DNA of 64,000 bases from Bugulina stolonifera (taxonomy: Eukaryota; Bryozoa; Gymnolaemata; Cheilostomatida; Bugulidae), in assembly GCA_935421135.1 (NCBI GenBank), contig OW285194.1, forward strand, positions 3,498,876 through 3,562,875. Direction: 5' to 3'. The position numbers were made by a program, and so were the translations under genes. The notes below the pieces were generated by a model. It ran no database searches. It was not told the origin of the DNA and saw only the letters and a program-made list of their open reading frames with translations. Of the stretch, positions 24,101-34,980 are shown in pieces (position 1 is the stretch's first letter; each line of letters begins with the position of its first letter).

Positions 24101-25534
24101 CCAGCCATAAAGCCGGAGGAAAATAGCGATCATGTGACGCTAGGGACACACTTGGATCATACACAGAGAAAAGATATCGAGCAGATCTTACAAGAGTTCT
24201 CGAAAATATTCACGGATAAGCCAGGACATACAAGCTTGATTGAGCACAAAGTGAACCTCACCGATTCGGACCCAATTAGATGCAAACCCTACAAGATTCC
24301 ATACATCACCAGAGAAGGATTGAAACAAGATATACTAGACATGCTGAACATGGGAATCATTCGAAAATCAAACTCACCATATGCGTCACCAATAGTGCTT
24401 GTCAAGAAACCCGATGGATCTAACCGTGTATGCGTAGATTACCGTAAGTTAAACAAGATAACACAATTCGATCCTGAGCCTATGATGACAGAAGCCGATT
24501 TAATGCAGAAATTGACTGGAGATCGTTTCTTCACAAAAGTCGACCTTTCGAAAGGATACTGGCAGATACCAGTCCATAAAGATGATGTTCAGAAGACTGC
24601 ATTTGTTACACCAGATGGCCAATATGAATTCCTACGAATGCCTTTTGGAATGGTGAATTCGGGTGCTACTCTCGTCCGAGGAATGAGAAAGTTGTTGAAT
24701 GACCTTGACGGAGCTGATAATTACATCGATGATATCTTAGTCCATACCAAGACTTGGCAGGAACACGTTATGGTGTTAAGAGAGCTGTTCTCACGACTAC
24801 AGAAAGAAGGATTCACGGTACGACCGTCCAAGTGTTCAATTGGAGAGAGAGACATTGAATTTATTGGTCACCGGATATCAGATGGTAGACTACAGCCGCT
24901 TCATACAAACGTGGAAAAGATAGAGGCGGCTCCCACACCCAAAACCAAAACACAAGTTAGGTCATTTCTTGGACTGACGGGATACTACAGAGATTACATG
25001 CCAAACTATTCAGCCGTAGCTGCCCCACTAACAGATCTTACCAAAAAGGGTAACCCTACTATTGTGAGATGGGAGGATGCACAAGAAAAGGCTTTCAATG
25101 ACCTAAAGAGGATGATAACGCAGAAACCTGTGCTGAAGATTCCCGACATAAACAAACCATTTGTATTAAGAACAGATGCCTCTGAAATCGGTCTTGGAGC
25201 TGTTCTACTACAAGAACATGATGGGAAGCTATTCCCAGTTAGTTATGCGAGTAGAAAGTTATTGTCTCGAGAGAGAAACTTCTCAACTATTGAGCGTGAA
25301 TGTCTAGCCATAGTATGGGCCGTCAAGAAATATCTACCTTATCTATATGGAGCCAGATTTACCCTACAGACAGATCATCAGCCATTGGTTTATATGGACA
25401 GAGCCAAGTATGAAAATAACAGAGTGATGAGATGGGCAATGCAATTACAGAACTACAACATTCACGTAGAGTCAATCAAAGGGAGAGATAATGTTGGAGC
25501 CGATTATTTAAGTCGAGCCAGCTCAGAATATTGA
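21173..25534 (+). CDS. Gag-Pol polyprotein of the gypsy (Gmr1-type) retrotransposon, 1453 aa
   Basis: A single intact frame with domains in order. An N-terminal coiled-coil-like Glu/Arg-rich region (about residues 25-95) is followed by a gag capsid-like region (110-290). Two CCHC zinc knuckles follow (Cys300-Cys313 and Cys321-Cys334), then an aspartic protease with DTG at 413-415. The integrase zinc-binding domain has His599, His606, Cys636 and Cys639. The integrase catalytic core has Asp669, Asp729 and Glu765, with exactly 35 residues between the last two. Reverse transcriptase follows with VDLSKGYW (Asp1124) and YIDD (1184-1187), then RNase H (RTDAS, Asp1335). All catalytic residues checked are present, so the copy may be active. 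Gag and pol are fused without a frameshift. There is no envelope-like frame and no chromodomain that I can see. The start ATG lies 90 bp after the LTR. Confidence 0.95.
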   Translation: MAGMQRALDMGKELGLSGKELQDFVKENEQKFTSEILAAAEREREERRIEREAKAEEIRLRELEIQQQKETEEMRLKEVELRFQHELEIRKIDNQRPGTPSHDTSAIEAALAKPKPRIPVFDEQSDDMDSYLERFEWVAESYNWEKADWPYHLSQYLKGKATEAYTRLANEDRKDYDKVKEALLRRYNLTDEGYRKRFRESKAGEDESPQQFMVRLRKYLAKWVQLSECKDLNELILIEQFVEACPPDVAVYLKQSKIRDAETMSEDADRFLAAHGKRLYIAKRQQNYQKEPTLTMPITCNICNEGGHTAKYCRKGGQKYCNHCKIRGHVISECRRLQQRQQRHVPQPQHKAGVAQNVRTDTAVNLEKNELEIELNGRKYIPVGCCKSTGPTAGELVTNRAYVNGKEVEMVRDTGCTTVVVKKPFVNPEQLTGEHGYLKLADNTVKKYPLAEITIQTPFYSGNVNAMVLDDSIHDLLLGNIPNVRAPTDPDPAWQECGVLTRAQAKRETQSLTPLKVAEVSGQPVDREKLIRLQGEDKSLQKLFNAMEPMTKGNQTTKFYLKNNILCREYQHRHFNNNSPIKQIVVPTKLREVVMQQAHNSSFGGHLGIRKTTDRVLSQFFWPGMNDDITRYCRSCDVCQKTVSKGSVKKVPVQQMPLIDTPFKRCAIDLIGPINPPSENGHGYILTLVDYATRYPEAVPLKEISSPAVAEALMDIYSRVGIPEEVISDQGTQFVSEYMKEFCRLLGLKQMPTTPYHAMANGLVERFNGTLKSMLRKICSKEPRQWHRFINAALFAYREVPQESTGFSPFELLYGRTVRGPMNILKELWTRENQDEEVKTSYQYVLDLKEKLEDIMEIAHENLERSQKRYKAQFDKKAKPRHFDVGDKVLVLLPTNTNKLLMQWRGHFTVIKKANINDYTLDMRGKSKTFHANMLKRYYVRESDNTRELKDIFETAALGVITPEESEGIDDSLEELPAIKPEENSDHVTLGTHLDHTQRKDIEQILQEFSKIFTDKPGHTSLIEHKVNLTDSDPIRCKPYKIPYITREGLKQDILDMLNMGIIRKSNSPYASPIVLVKKPDGSNRVCVDYRKLNKITQFDPEPMMTEADLMQKLTGDRFFTKVDLSKGYWQIPVHKDDVQKTAFVTPDGQYEFLRMPFGMVNSGATLVRGMRKLLNDLDGADNYIDDILVHTKTWQEHVMVLRELFSRLQKEGFTVRPSKCSIGERDIEFIGHRISDGRLQPLHTNVEKIEAAPTPKTKTQVRSFLGLTGYYRDYMPNYSAVAAPLTDLTKKGNPTIVRWEDAQEKAFNDLKRMITQKPVLKIPDINKPFVLRTDASEIGLGAVLLQEHDGKLFPVSYASRKLLSRERNFSTIERECLAIVWAVKKYLPYLYGARFTLQTDHQPLVYMDRAKYENNRVMRWAMQLQNYNIHVESIKGRDNVGADYLSRASSEY

Positions 25535-25568
25535 TTGTCTGACTCTGAAATTCCCAGAATTTCATCTC

Positions 25569-25579
25569 AAGAAGGGGGT
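25569..25579 (+). other. Polypurine tract
   Basis: AAGAAGGGGGT immediately precedes the 3' LTR at 25580, the expected place for plus-strand priming. Confidence 0.75.
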
Positions 25580-26173
25580 TGTCACAATATTCTGAAGTAT
25601 ACTAACTCATACCTAACACACTTGTCACAAATACTGAGATGTTATATGTTATGTACGATACCAGCTAATACATTATATTATTTTACTACTACTATATACT
25701 ACATGTATATAATACAAGGTATGAGGAAGAAGCCTACATACCAATATATGACGTCATTACTTTATGTCAACAATATTTAGTACTGTTCTAAATATAGTGT
25801 GACTCAATATGTGATTGTGAAATACATAGGGCCTACTAGAATATTCTTATTACTAAATAATCATGTTATACTATAATACTGTTTTCTGGAACATTCTTAC
25901 ATGACAACTTTATTATGGAATTTATGCAATATGTTTCTGGAAAGTTCTTTCTATTTTTACCCTTGGAATATTCTAGATTATAATGTTTACTATATAAGCA
26001 GTTCAATTATACAATGCAAGGCAGTTATAGTTCAATTACAATAAAGGATCTACTACACACAGCATACTAGCTATATACACTACAAGGGACAGTCTCGTCA
26101 GCATAAGAAGTAGCTGCAGAAAATTACCTTGGCAGTACAGGCTTTTCGAACCTGTCACAACATACGTGTGACA
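25580..26173 (+). repeat. 3' LTR of the gypsy element
   Basis: 594 bp, the same length as the 5' LTR and identical to it by eye apart from one A/G difference. It is followed directly by the AACGC target duplicate. Confidence 0.95.
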
Positions 26174-26178
26174 AACGC

Positions 26179-26781
26179 CATACCGGACGTAACTACAGAC
26201 CTCTGTTATAACAGTAGAAGCAAGAGCACAACATCATACACTACTGCTGCTCTCCATTACAACACCAACATCTTAGACACAGAGTGCACTACCATACTGA
26301 CAACTACCGTCATCAACAGACAACCTATCTTGGCTGCCGGTATCTGCATCTACCCTGCCTCCCTGTATTTACCCTGTCCTCATGTGTATGACTTGATGAT
26401 TCAACACCTGCTGACTTTTCGGAATCTGAGTGGTGAAAATTGACTTTACTAAAAATTTACTACTCACTATTATAACACTACCCAGTCTAACGTATTTTGT
26501 AATTGCAATTATATATTTTCTGTTTTTGTTCAATTCATATATTATTTTTAGTCACTTCAGTGTTCCGTACTTAGGGTTTATGCTAATTGAGCTTGCACTG
26601 AAGGACTTGGCCCTATGGTGCGCACTGTTCCCCTTGCATTGTTGGGCAGTGTTTGTCTGGTCTCTGTGGTTTGCTCAGTTGCCATTGCGGGCATCCTTTC
26701 ACTGTCCGGCTTGGGTGGTTGTGCCTGTTGCTGCTTTCCCGGTGTTGGCTGGGCTTGCCCTGGCTGCTGACCTGTCGCATT
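26179..26781 (+). other. Leader region of the gag-only element
   Basis: This is the sequence between the gypsy insertion and the gag-like frame. It ends with a GC-richer block at 26.58-26.78 kb. Open frames here are short, and one does not begin with ATG; I assign no product. Confidence 0.4.
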
Positions 26782-28614
26782 ATGACCACTCAGGTGTATT
26801 CTACCGAATATTTTATGCAGTTAAGAGTACCTGAATTACAGGATCTCTGCAAAGCCTTGTCATTACCAGTCTCCGGACTAAAGTTAGTCTTAGCTACTAG
26901 ATTGGCCTTACATTTTGATAGCATAGGTCATAATCAACTTGCAACTATCAATCAGGAAATATTAAATCTAGAGAGCGAGATTTTTGAGCTTGAGTCTGAA
27001 ATTAGATCTAAGGAATTAGCAGGGCTAGAACATAATATTTCTAGTTATTTGCATAGATATGTTGAATCTGGCATACTCCATTTTGTAACAAGCAGTAAAC
27101 ATGCTCGCACTATCAAAGCACGAGCTAATGAGCCCTTCATTACGCATAGGCACAGGCATAGGAATCCACGGGATGACAACCCTGATGATTCTATATTGCA
27201 TTCATTGCTTGTAAACCAGTGTAAATACACCACCCATAGATGATGATTTACAGCTATCTAGCTTTCAGAGAAGCAATAGCCGTGCGAACACATATAAACC
27301 TACCTTTTTACTTGAGTTATTACCGCAAAAGCTAAGTACACCCCTCAGCATGCAACCTAGCCATATTATAGCTGCTAATCTGCATGCCACACACAAACCA
27401 GTTGATAGCTCAAAGGTACATGAGCGTAGCCGTACCCGAAATAATAGGGTACCCCATGGAATAAATTCCTATTCCTTCCAATCAAATTATGATATGCCAT
27501 GTAATTTACTCAATAATACAAAGTCATACTTACCTGCAAGAAAGCAGGAATCTACAATTTCAAATTTATACAAACATGATTCCAACGTAAGACCGAATAT
27601 CAATACTACTGATGATGTTCCATTGTTATTATCACTTTTACCCCCAATAGAGTTCAGAGATTGTTCGAACACAACTCTAAATGCTGGTGCTAAGTCATTG
27701 AGTTTTGCCACTATGGAACAACCTATTTTCATATGCCAACCACCCCCTCACCTGACTCCATTCGTGGCGCAGTATAGCATGCCTCCTCCAGCATCATATA
27801 GGGCACCATCATGTTATGCCAATGATGGGTCCCATGCTTTACATACCTATAGTGAGGCAATAGCTTGTCAGGTTTCTAATGTACCCAAGCTTCTGGGTCA
27901 TACGATAGAGCAACCAAGTGCTAATATGAGTCGTCTACCTATTGCTTACATTTCCAATCCCAATATCTCGAAATCTCACATGTCAGATACAGTGAACCCT
28001 TCTAATTTCTGTGCCAGGACTATGCATACGATTGAGCAAGATGCCATAACATTGGCACATGCAATAAAATAAACAGAATGCCTACGCCACAGCCAATGGT
28101 GTGCTCTGGATATGTGTGCGAGTACAATGATTGGAACAAATCGTTCAATAGGTTTATTGACTGCAATGTGGCTCTAACCTCAGATGAGAAGTTATTTTAT
28201 CTTACGAAGTACACAGCTGGTGATGTATTGGATATGGTCAAAGGCTATAATGCCTTGGAGGAGGCAAGTGCCTATGAGATGATTCGTGGACTCATACACG
28301 ATAGATATGGAAATCCCTATAAGGTCTCACAAGCGTTTCAGAGTCAACTGGCATCATGGAACAAGATTCCACCAAATGATCCAAAGGCTCTTCAGAGACT
28401 GGTTGATTTCCTTAAGAATATAAAAACAGCCCTGATTTGTGTTCCCAATCTTGCTCATCTGAATCATCCCCAAGAGAATACCAAACTTAAACAACTGCTG
28501 TCTCTGTGGTTGAAGCATAAATGGAAAGATCGTGCAGTGAAGCTCAATCAAGATCATGTTGGCTCATTTCCACAATTCTCACAATTGCAGTTTGGTTTGC
28601 TAGACTATGAGTGA
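26782..28614 (+). pseudogene. BEL/Pao-like gag, broken into three frames
   Basis: The first part (ATG 26782 to TGA at 27243) has a SAP-like motif (VPELQDLCKALSLPVSGLK) followed by a Glu/Leu-rich coiled coil. The second (27350-28072, another frame) is Ser/Asn/Pro-rich. The third (28078-28614) has the WNKSF...DEKLFYL...YGNPY pattern of the DUF1759-type gag domain found in BEL/Pao elements. Since the second part stops just before the ATG of the third, the pieces may be frameshifted remains of one gag or, less likely, separate products. No protease, polymerase or integrase follows. Confidence 0.55.
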
Positions 28615-29205
28615 ACCCCTTTAAACACAAACTTTATTTTTCTCATTTCTTTCTTTTCACTTTGTTAACGTATTGAACATGGATCCGACTGAAAATTATA
28701 TAATGCAGGCAAATTGGCACCATTGACTTGTTTTGCTGAGGTTAAGTACGGAGGATTCAAGGGAGTGCCGTGGTGTGTCTGGTCTTTTGGTGGGGGGAGT
28801 GTAGCTGCCGCTGGGACCTGGGGTGATTGGTGTGACCACTGTTGTGTTGGATAAGGCTTGTGTGCCTAAGACAATGATGGAAAAAGCTTTCATCATTGTC
28901 TGAAGCGGTGGCTGTTGGGCTTGCTGCAGTGGCTGGACTGGCTGCTTGGCTTGCGTGGGGGTATATGGGTTCCAGTGGGTTGATTTCTTCAGTGCGGGTT
29001 CAGTTCTTTATAGACACACAACCATAATATTAACATCAGTATCAATATTAAATATAATTATGTAGAAATATTGGAGCACTGAGGTGAGTGTCTTATATTC
29101 TTTTATGTCATATTTTATTTGGTACATGTCTTATTCAACTTTATTTTTTGTAGTATAATCATTCCTTTCTATTGTAATATGTATATCATTAATCCTTTGT
29201 TATTT
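28615..29205 (+). other. 3' region of the gag-only element with a hairpin
   Basis: Non-coding. Positions 28871-28899 form a near-perfect stem (ACAATGATGGAAA pairing with TTTCATCATTGT around AAGC). The flanks are GT-rich, and an AT-rich tail runs into the right direct repeat. Confidence 0.5.
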
Positions 29206-29328
29206 TTAGTTTCACTCGACAAAAATAAATAGCCTAATACCTATCAATCCTAATAAGAAAACCAATTCGATGTAGAGCTTTGCTCCAAAATAATAACCCG
29301 CCTTCTAGCTGCTGTGCCAGCAGCTATA
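29206..29328 (+). repeat. Right 123-bp terminal direct repeat (mini-LTR candidate)
   Basis: Partner of 20274-20396; it starts TTAGTTTCACTCGAC and ends with the AGCTGCTG...CAGCAGCT hairpin and ATA. Confidence 0.8.
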
Positions 29329-31259
29329 TTGTTCATCAGCTATGGTGTAATATTAACTAAGCTACGTATAACCAATATATTGTCATAGATAAACAATGTG
29401 CATTGATTTGAAGTACACTCTACATGTACAATGTCAAAAAATTACAATGGTGTCCATTGACAGACTTTAATGAGTATATTTGGTGACAGTCATAGTTAGA
29501 GCTAACATGTATTATGAATAGTCATTCTTCCAGTGATAATACATTTATTGAGCAGTTCAGCAGATGAAATAAAGTCGCTACTTACAGTAGTAGACTAATA
29601 ACCAATTGTGTGTTATAATAATATGACAATATCGTCAAACCTCAAGTAGATTTGCTATTATTTACATGTAGTATTGGCTACAGTGAGATGGTTAATGAAG
29701 TGTACTTTGAATGAAACAAATATACAGATTTGTTCGCTCAATAATTCACTTTTCCACCATGTCACAGGACCAAGTTGCTAGTTCGGTATTTAAATCTTTG
29801 ACCCATTGGCTTCTCTTCTATCTCTCTGCATAGTCCAAATGCTTACTATGTCCTCATAGATTTACTAACCACTAAATAAGAGGTTTGCTAGCAATAACCT
29901 TTAGATTAGGCCATTGAGTAAAAGCTTGCTCTGGAAACTATTGCTGGAAAACTTATCATTATGTTATTTCGTTAGTAAACGCTATGAATGCCTACAGGAA
30001 GCATTGCAACGCACAAGAATAAAAATGAACCCTGGTTAAAGATTCACCAGTGCATGTGTCTTAAAATCTCGTTGTCAAAAAAGTGTCACTAATGTAGAAC
30101 ATAAATTCAAAATCAAAATTAAACCGTTCACTCGACCTTTGGCAGTCACTATGTCTAACAACACAAACTAACAAACTAGTGCTACTTTACACGCATTATC
30201 CAACACTTTTGGTAATAACTCGTATTGCTAGTCTACTCTTAGAGACAGTTTAAGGACACCACATATACTTGTACATGTATAATGTACATATCCTGTAATA
30301 AATCTGGGTGAACTAATAATTCAAATGTTGCTTCACTCATCTGTGTCTAAGTTTACACAAATGTTTTTCGACAGGGTAGATTTGTGGGGGCTATATCTCT
30401 GAATATACTAGGCAAAGCGAAGACAACCAATAGCTCCAGTTGAAGCTCAACATCTCTAAATTGTGAATTTATACTTGCCTGTGTGAAGTAGCTTCCTTAA
30501 TGCTTTAATTGATGTTGACAGTTCAGGCTCTTCACAGCAATGTTTGCTTGTCACTGAAAATACAGTGTAATATTGAAATGAGTCACATGTACATGTACAA
30601 GTATGATAAGCTGACAGATAGATATAGCGCGATGATTTGTCTTACATTCTCATACATATTATACAAACAAACAGCTTCAACTACAACATTTCAAAATGCT
30701 CTGCCAATTCATACACAATCACTGCTATGTAGGAATTTATGAAGTTTTTATATCGCACTAGGAACTCTGGCATGCGATGTGTGTGCAATGGTACGCACAG
30801 TCATCTCTTACACCTGCCACTCATTATTATGTGTGCTTACATGTATATACAGTGGTGTGCGAAATAAACTGGACCCCTTTCCTTATTGAATGCGTTTTAT
30901 ATGCTTTTTGTTTCTTACTAAATTCCCAGCATTCTATGTGAATAACAGGTACAATTTATATATCATTAGAATGGAAATCTTCTCAGGATTCTGAATCTGT
31001 CTTCAAATATTGCATTCACCTAACCTAAATTAAATCGCAATGCAATTACTCATCCAAACCCATGTCGGAAAATTGGCTGCAAAGTGTACTATTTTCGGCA
31101 GGGCTTATCTGGACAATAATTTGTGTTTGGACACATATTGCCTAGATGCAAATTACGATAACACTCTGTAGATGTTGTGTTTGATGTAGTGTGATACACA
31201 AAAGTTAACTTTTGGTATCCTTAAATGCCCAACTACTCAGTTCTCGGTAGTCTGTTTTA

Positions 31260-31975
31260 ATCATGGCTCGACTCAGTTGACAGCAACAAAGTGTAATAGT
31301 ACACCTGCACAACCAAGGAAAGTCTAACTCTGCAATAGCTAAAGAGGTTAAATGGTCAAGAATACTATTGCTACAACTTTGAACCGATATAAAGAGACAG
31401 AATGCTGCCTCCTGCCAATCATAAAGAGTCTCACTTCGGTAACGATTTGGGAATGCATATCCGCAAAAGTGTCAGACGCTTAACGGTGACCGATGGCATG
31501 ATTAACGGAGACAAATACATTAATGCGCTAGAGAATAAGCTACTGCCATGTGCCAGGGAACTCTAGATTTATGAATGGTTGATTCAGGATGACAATGTGC
31601 CTTGTCATCGTGCTACAAAGTCAGGAAATGCATCAATAACAGCAGTGCTAGAATGTTCGAGTGGCCGGCTCAAAGTCCTGATCTGAATCCAATTGAAAAT
31701 CTTTGGCACAGAGTTGGTGTGCAATTCAGCAGAGACAACACAACACCACTAGAAAGAATTGTTTATGCCTGGCACTACATTATCATTCCAGAACCTGGTT
31801 ACCGGTGTGCCCAGAAGAAGCCGAGCGGTTCCGAAGACCAAAGGCTGGCCACCTAAGTACTGGGTCTGCAATACCTTTCAAATAGCACCCAATGGCACCT
31901 TTCAGGACCACTCAATGATTTTTCTCAGAGTTGTTCTAACAAAACATGCTAACTCAGCAGATTAAAGCCCTCGTA
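31260..31975 (+). pseudogene. Tc1-type transposase, frameshifted
   Basis: Recognisable pieces: a helix-turn-helix-like start (IAKEVKWSR), QDDNVPCHRA (the second catalytic Asp block), and FEWPAQSPDLNPIENLWHR (the DE-end signature). Stops and frameshifts separate them, and the C-terminal end drifts. No functional product is expected. Confidence 0.85.
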
Positions 31976-31995
31976 ATGCACTAATTCATTACAAA

Positions 31996-33431
31996 TGTAA
32001 AGAATGACAAACATAGCTTCATAAACATTATCTTACAGGAGAGAATAACTCCAAAATAACACTCCAGAACAGACAACTCCAAGCCAAAAGAATGAACATT
32101 ACAGAACAGAAGTTATCTCCTCAAAAGTGGAAACAACTCCTACTATCAAGAAGCAAAGCTCTTCAACTACCAGTACAACAGAAATAAAGAGGACTATAAC
32201 TACAGAATAATATACCACAAGTCATGCCCCTACATTATATTATAGCCCATACAGATAAGCAGAACTAACAGTAACAATTATCTAATATCCTGCAGTGTTT
32301 TCTTAGCTAGCCAATAGAAATTAAATAGACAACTGAGCTCCCTATGACAGATTGATATAACTATTGTATATGAATATTTTAGCCAATAGGAAAGGCTTTA
32401 TATTGTAATAGAGTATCACAAAAAGTATAAAAAGAAAGAACATTATAGATTATGCGCTCGCTAGCTCGCTAGCTCGCTAACTCGCTAGCTTGTCGATTGT
32501 TCACTTACTTAGTTAGCGAGTCACTTATTGTGTTTACTATTCTAGTTGTTTACGGATTTAGTATTTTTCTCTAGTACAGTAAGTCATGAATATTTTATCT
32601 AGTTAGCTTTATATTTTAATATGTGTATTTTAAGTATAATCCCTGTTCTCTCGTTAAATAGATTGTGGATTGAATAAGTAAATAGAACAAGGGATATGAA
32701 AGGAAATCAAAGTGGAGTTATATTGAATATATAATATGTATAAGGTATAGATGAACGTGAAACGTGAAGTAATACATTGATGCTTGAGCTAGCGATATGT
32801 TGAGATAGATAAATTGACGGGATATTGGTATATTGTAAGTGGATATAAATGTGGATAATTAGTAACTGAACTTGGAATTCTTGGAGACAAATTGTATGAT
32901 ACTTGTTGAAGTAATTGTGATAATCTTGGATATAAATGGTATTACGTGGCGTTGCATTGTGTAAAATATTGTGGATAATTCAGTGGATAAATTACGTACA
33001 GCGAATTGTGAATTGAGTACAATTGTAATAGTCTTGAGATATATATATTTTGGTTAATGATACATGGGGAATAGTACAGTGAGATTTACACGTGAATAGA
33101 GCATACAGTCATATCATAGTTGCACGTTCTAGAATAGCTTATTAGTTGGGCCAGTGAGCCGTTATCATATTATTTAGAGTTACTCAGTTAGTCATACAGG
33201 TTGCTGGTCGTCCTTCAGTTGTCCCATCTTGTCATATATAAATAGTATTGTTTTAATATACATCCTGACTTGTGTGACCGCTCGGACCTCCTAGAGAACC
33301 CACGCAGATAACCCCCTGGCCTAATTGATGGAGTGAGGGTGGTGCGATACATCAGACCTACAACGACACATATAGCTTACATACATAACACATATATAGA
33401 ACGACGAACCTGCACCCCTGCTCCCATCACA
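31996..33431 (+). mobile_element. Second solo LTR (1.4 kb) inside the Tc1 element
   Basis: It starts TGTAAAGAATG and ends CCCATCACA, with CAAA duplicated on each side (31992-31995 and 33432-33435). A TATAAAAAG promoter-like motif at about 32.42 kb is followed by an array of GCTAGCTC units (32455-32500), then a long AT-rich stretch. There is no coding sequence. The length is large for a solo LTR, so the call rests on the ends and the 4-bp duplication. Confidence 0.5.
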
Positions 33432-34917
33432 CAAAGATTATTTCGTCAATAAACAAAATGGGAGGTAGTAAGGTTTAGAGCTAATAAAGTGTTAATAAAA
33501 CACTTTATTACAAACTCATACTTTACATATTTCAGTTCAGGAGCCTTTGGGGATTACAATGATATATAGTTTGTCTATATTTTATGCAAATGCATGACTC
33601 CAGAAGGCTTTGAGCAGCAAATATGCCATGTCAACATAGGGGTCCAGTTTATTTCGCACACCACTGTATCTGCTTGCATTCTACCTAGAGTAACTTATAC
33701 ATCATTGTATATACTTGTATGATTATTACTAAGTCTTTTAGTGCCTTTTATACCCATGTACAGAGGCCTGACCTCTCAGAGTTACTTGATATTCATTTTG
33801 TACATGAATTGGATCATTATAAGCAACTTTTGTAAAACCCGACCCATTTTGGGTCGGCCGTCGAGCTTCCGGCGGCCATGTTGTTGCGCAACTTCCGGAC
33901 GACCCTATGTCGTCTTTTCCCGACACTACGTCGGGCGGAAGTCCTTATACTATATAAAGGGCATTGTTTCACTGTTCATTGTCTCAGTCTTCACTTGGCT
34001 TTCAATAAAGACACATCTATACTTGGTACAGAGACTTTCACTTCCTTTTGTCAGGTCATTCGCTTAGCGAACCGCCTACTAGGTCGGATCACTCTCTTTC
34101 AACGTATAGTCTGAAGGTCAGACTTGGGACCAGATGGGTCGTCTCTGGTAGTTATTGGGCTACTGAGACCGCTCGATCTTTCATGTAATGAGAAGGCCTA
34201 GCACCACTCATAGGCACTTCAGTTTTTGGTCGGTAGTCGTCCAAGGACGACCGCACACATTTCCAGAAACCATTACATGTGTACATACATGTACTCTATT
34301 ACTGTACACCAGACAGATAGTATCTGGAGAATTGAGAACAGAGATGACTTTTGCCTATAATTTTTGGCCATATCTGTCCTCTCCACATCTCGGATTTACA
34401 GTGTGGTAGTAATGGAACAGTATGTCATTGCTATTAGATTTTTAAAGCTGTGATGTGGAAAGTAGCAGTTCTAACCAGTACCATCAAAAAGTCAAGCACG
34501 TTAAGTGAGAAGTGAAGGAATATTAAAACAATGTAGCAGAAATATTGACTAAAACAACAGCTGAGTTTGTTGTCAATTCAGATGTTATGAATGTTGTCAG
34601 AATAATCATAAACTGAGTAGCATGCAAAATAAAGCTTGTAATTGAGTGAGTCAAGAGTCAGTGATACATGTATGATGCGAATCGTGAATGGAAGCCTGTG
34701 AGATATACAGATGTAGAAGTGAATACATTACGGATTGGCATATGGCCAAATAGATGAGATAATCGTAGATACATTGGTTAGCTAGCCAAATTATTCAATT
34801 GTTTTGAAATCATTAGGGAAATAGATGCATGTTCATAAGTTGCTCTTTAGAATGAGTTGATGTGGGGGAGTAAACAGGTTGGAGAATTTGATTTGCAAAG
34901 TACAAAACTTCACCACA

Positions 34918-34980
34918 ATAAACACCATTTTATACTGCACCATACAGTAGCTGTGGGAATCTTACTTTACGTGACATGTG
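34918..34980 (+). pseudogene. Orphan exon 1 of the peptide family, start codon lost
   Basis: The sequence aligns through GTGGGAATCTTACTTTAC to the first exons of copies 3 and 4, but the ATG is ATA and the donor GT after ACATGTG has become AC. The counterpart of exon 2 (13634-13827 in segmental copy 1) is absent before the conserved flank resumes at 35.2 kb. Confidence 0.75.

Larger units (their letters stand above)
20489..26173 (+). mobile_element. Full-length Ty3/gypsy LTR retrotransposon, Gmr1-type domain order
   Basis: Two 594-bp LTRs flank one uninterrupted gag-pol frame. The insertion is bounded by the 5-bp direct duplication AACGC (20484-20488 and 26174-26178). Reading base by base I find a single LTR difference (GACATCA against GACGTCA), so it inserted recently. 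In pol the integrase precedes the reverse transcriptase, the order described for the Gmr1 group rather than the usual gypsy order. The element lies inside the gag-only element and has the same orientation. Confidence 0.95.
20274..29328 (+). mobile_element. Gag-only BEL/Pao-like element, interrupted by a gypsy element
   Basis: Two 123-bp direct repeats (20274-20396 and 29206-29328) bracket a gag-like coding region at 26.8-28.6 kb. After subtracting the inserted gypsy element (20489-26173 plus one 5-bp site duplicate) the element is about 3.4 kb. It has no protease, reverse transcriptase or integrase, so it would be non-autonomous. Calling the direct repeats mini-LTRs is inference; I could not find a target duplication outside them. 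Confidence 0.5.
30850..33666 (+). mobile_element. Tc1/mariner-type transposon inserted in the LTR
   Basis: Perfect terminal inverted repeats of about 29 bp begin CAGTGGTGTGCGAAATAAAC, flanked by the TA target duplication of this superfamily. It carries a decayed transposase and is itself interrupted by a second solo LTR at 31996-33431. Confidence 0.9.
30784..34277 (+). mobile_element. Solo LTR (family L1), split by a nested transposon
   Basis: The ends are TGCAATGG...CCATTACA, with TGTG duplicated on both sides. The uninserted sequence is preserved in segmental copy 1 near 12.76 kb (GATGTGTGTGTATACTC), a natural empty site. The right part (33.67-34.28 kb) has TATATAAAGG and AATAAAGACAC, typical LTR signals. 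Related copies are at 44528-45234, 60095-60493 and 49625-49811. Confidence 0.8.

Noticed and set aside
31602..31965. Apparent separate small genes in three frames
   Set aside because: They are pieces of the frameshifted Tc1 transposase.
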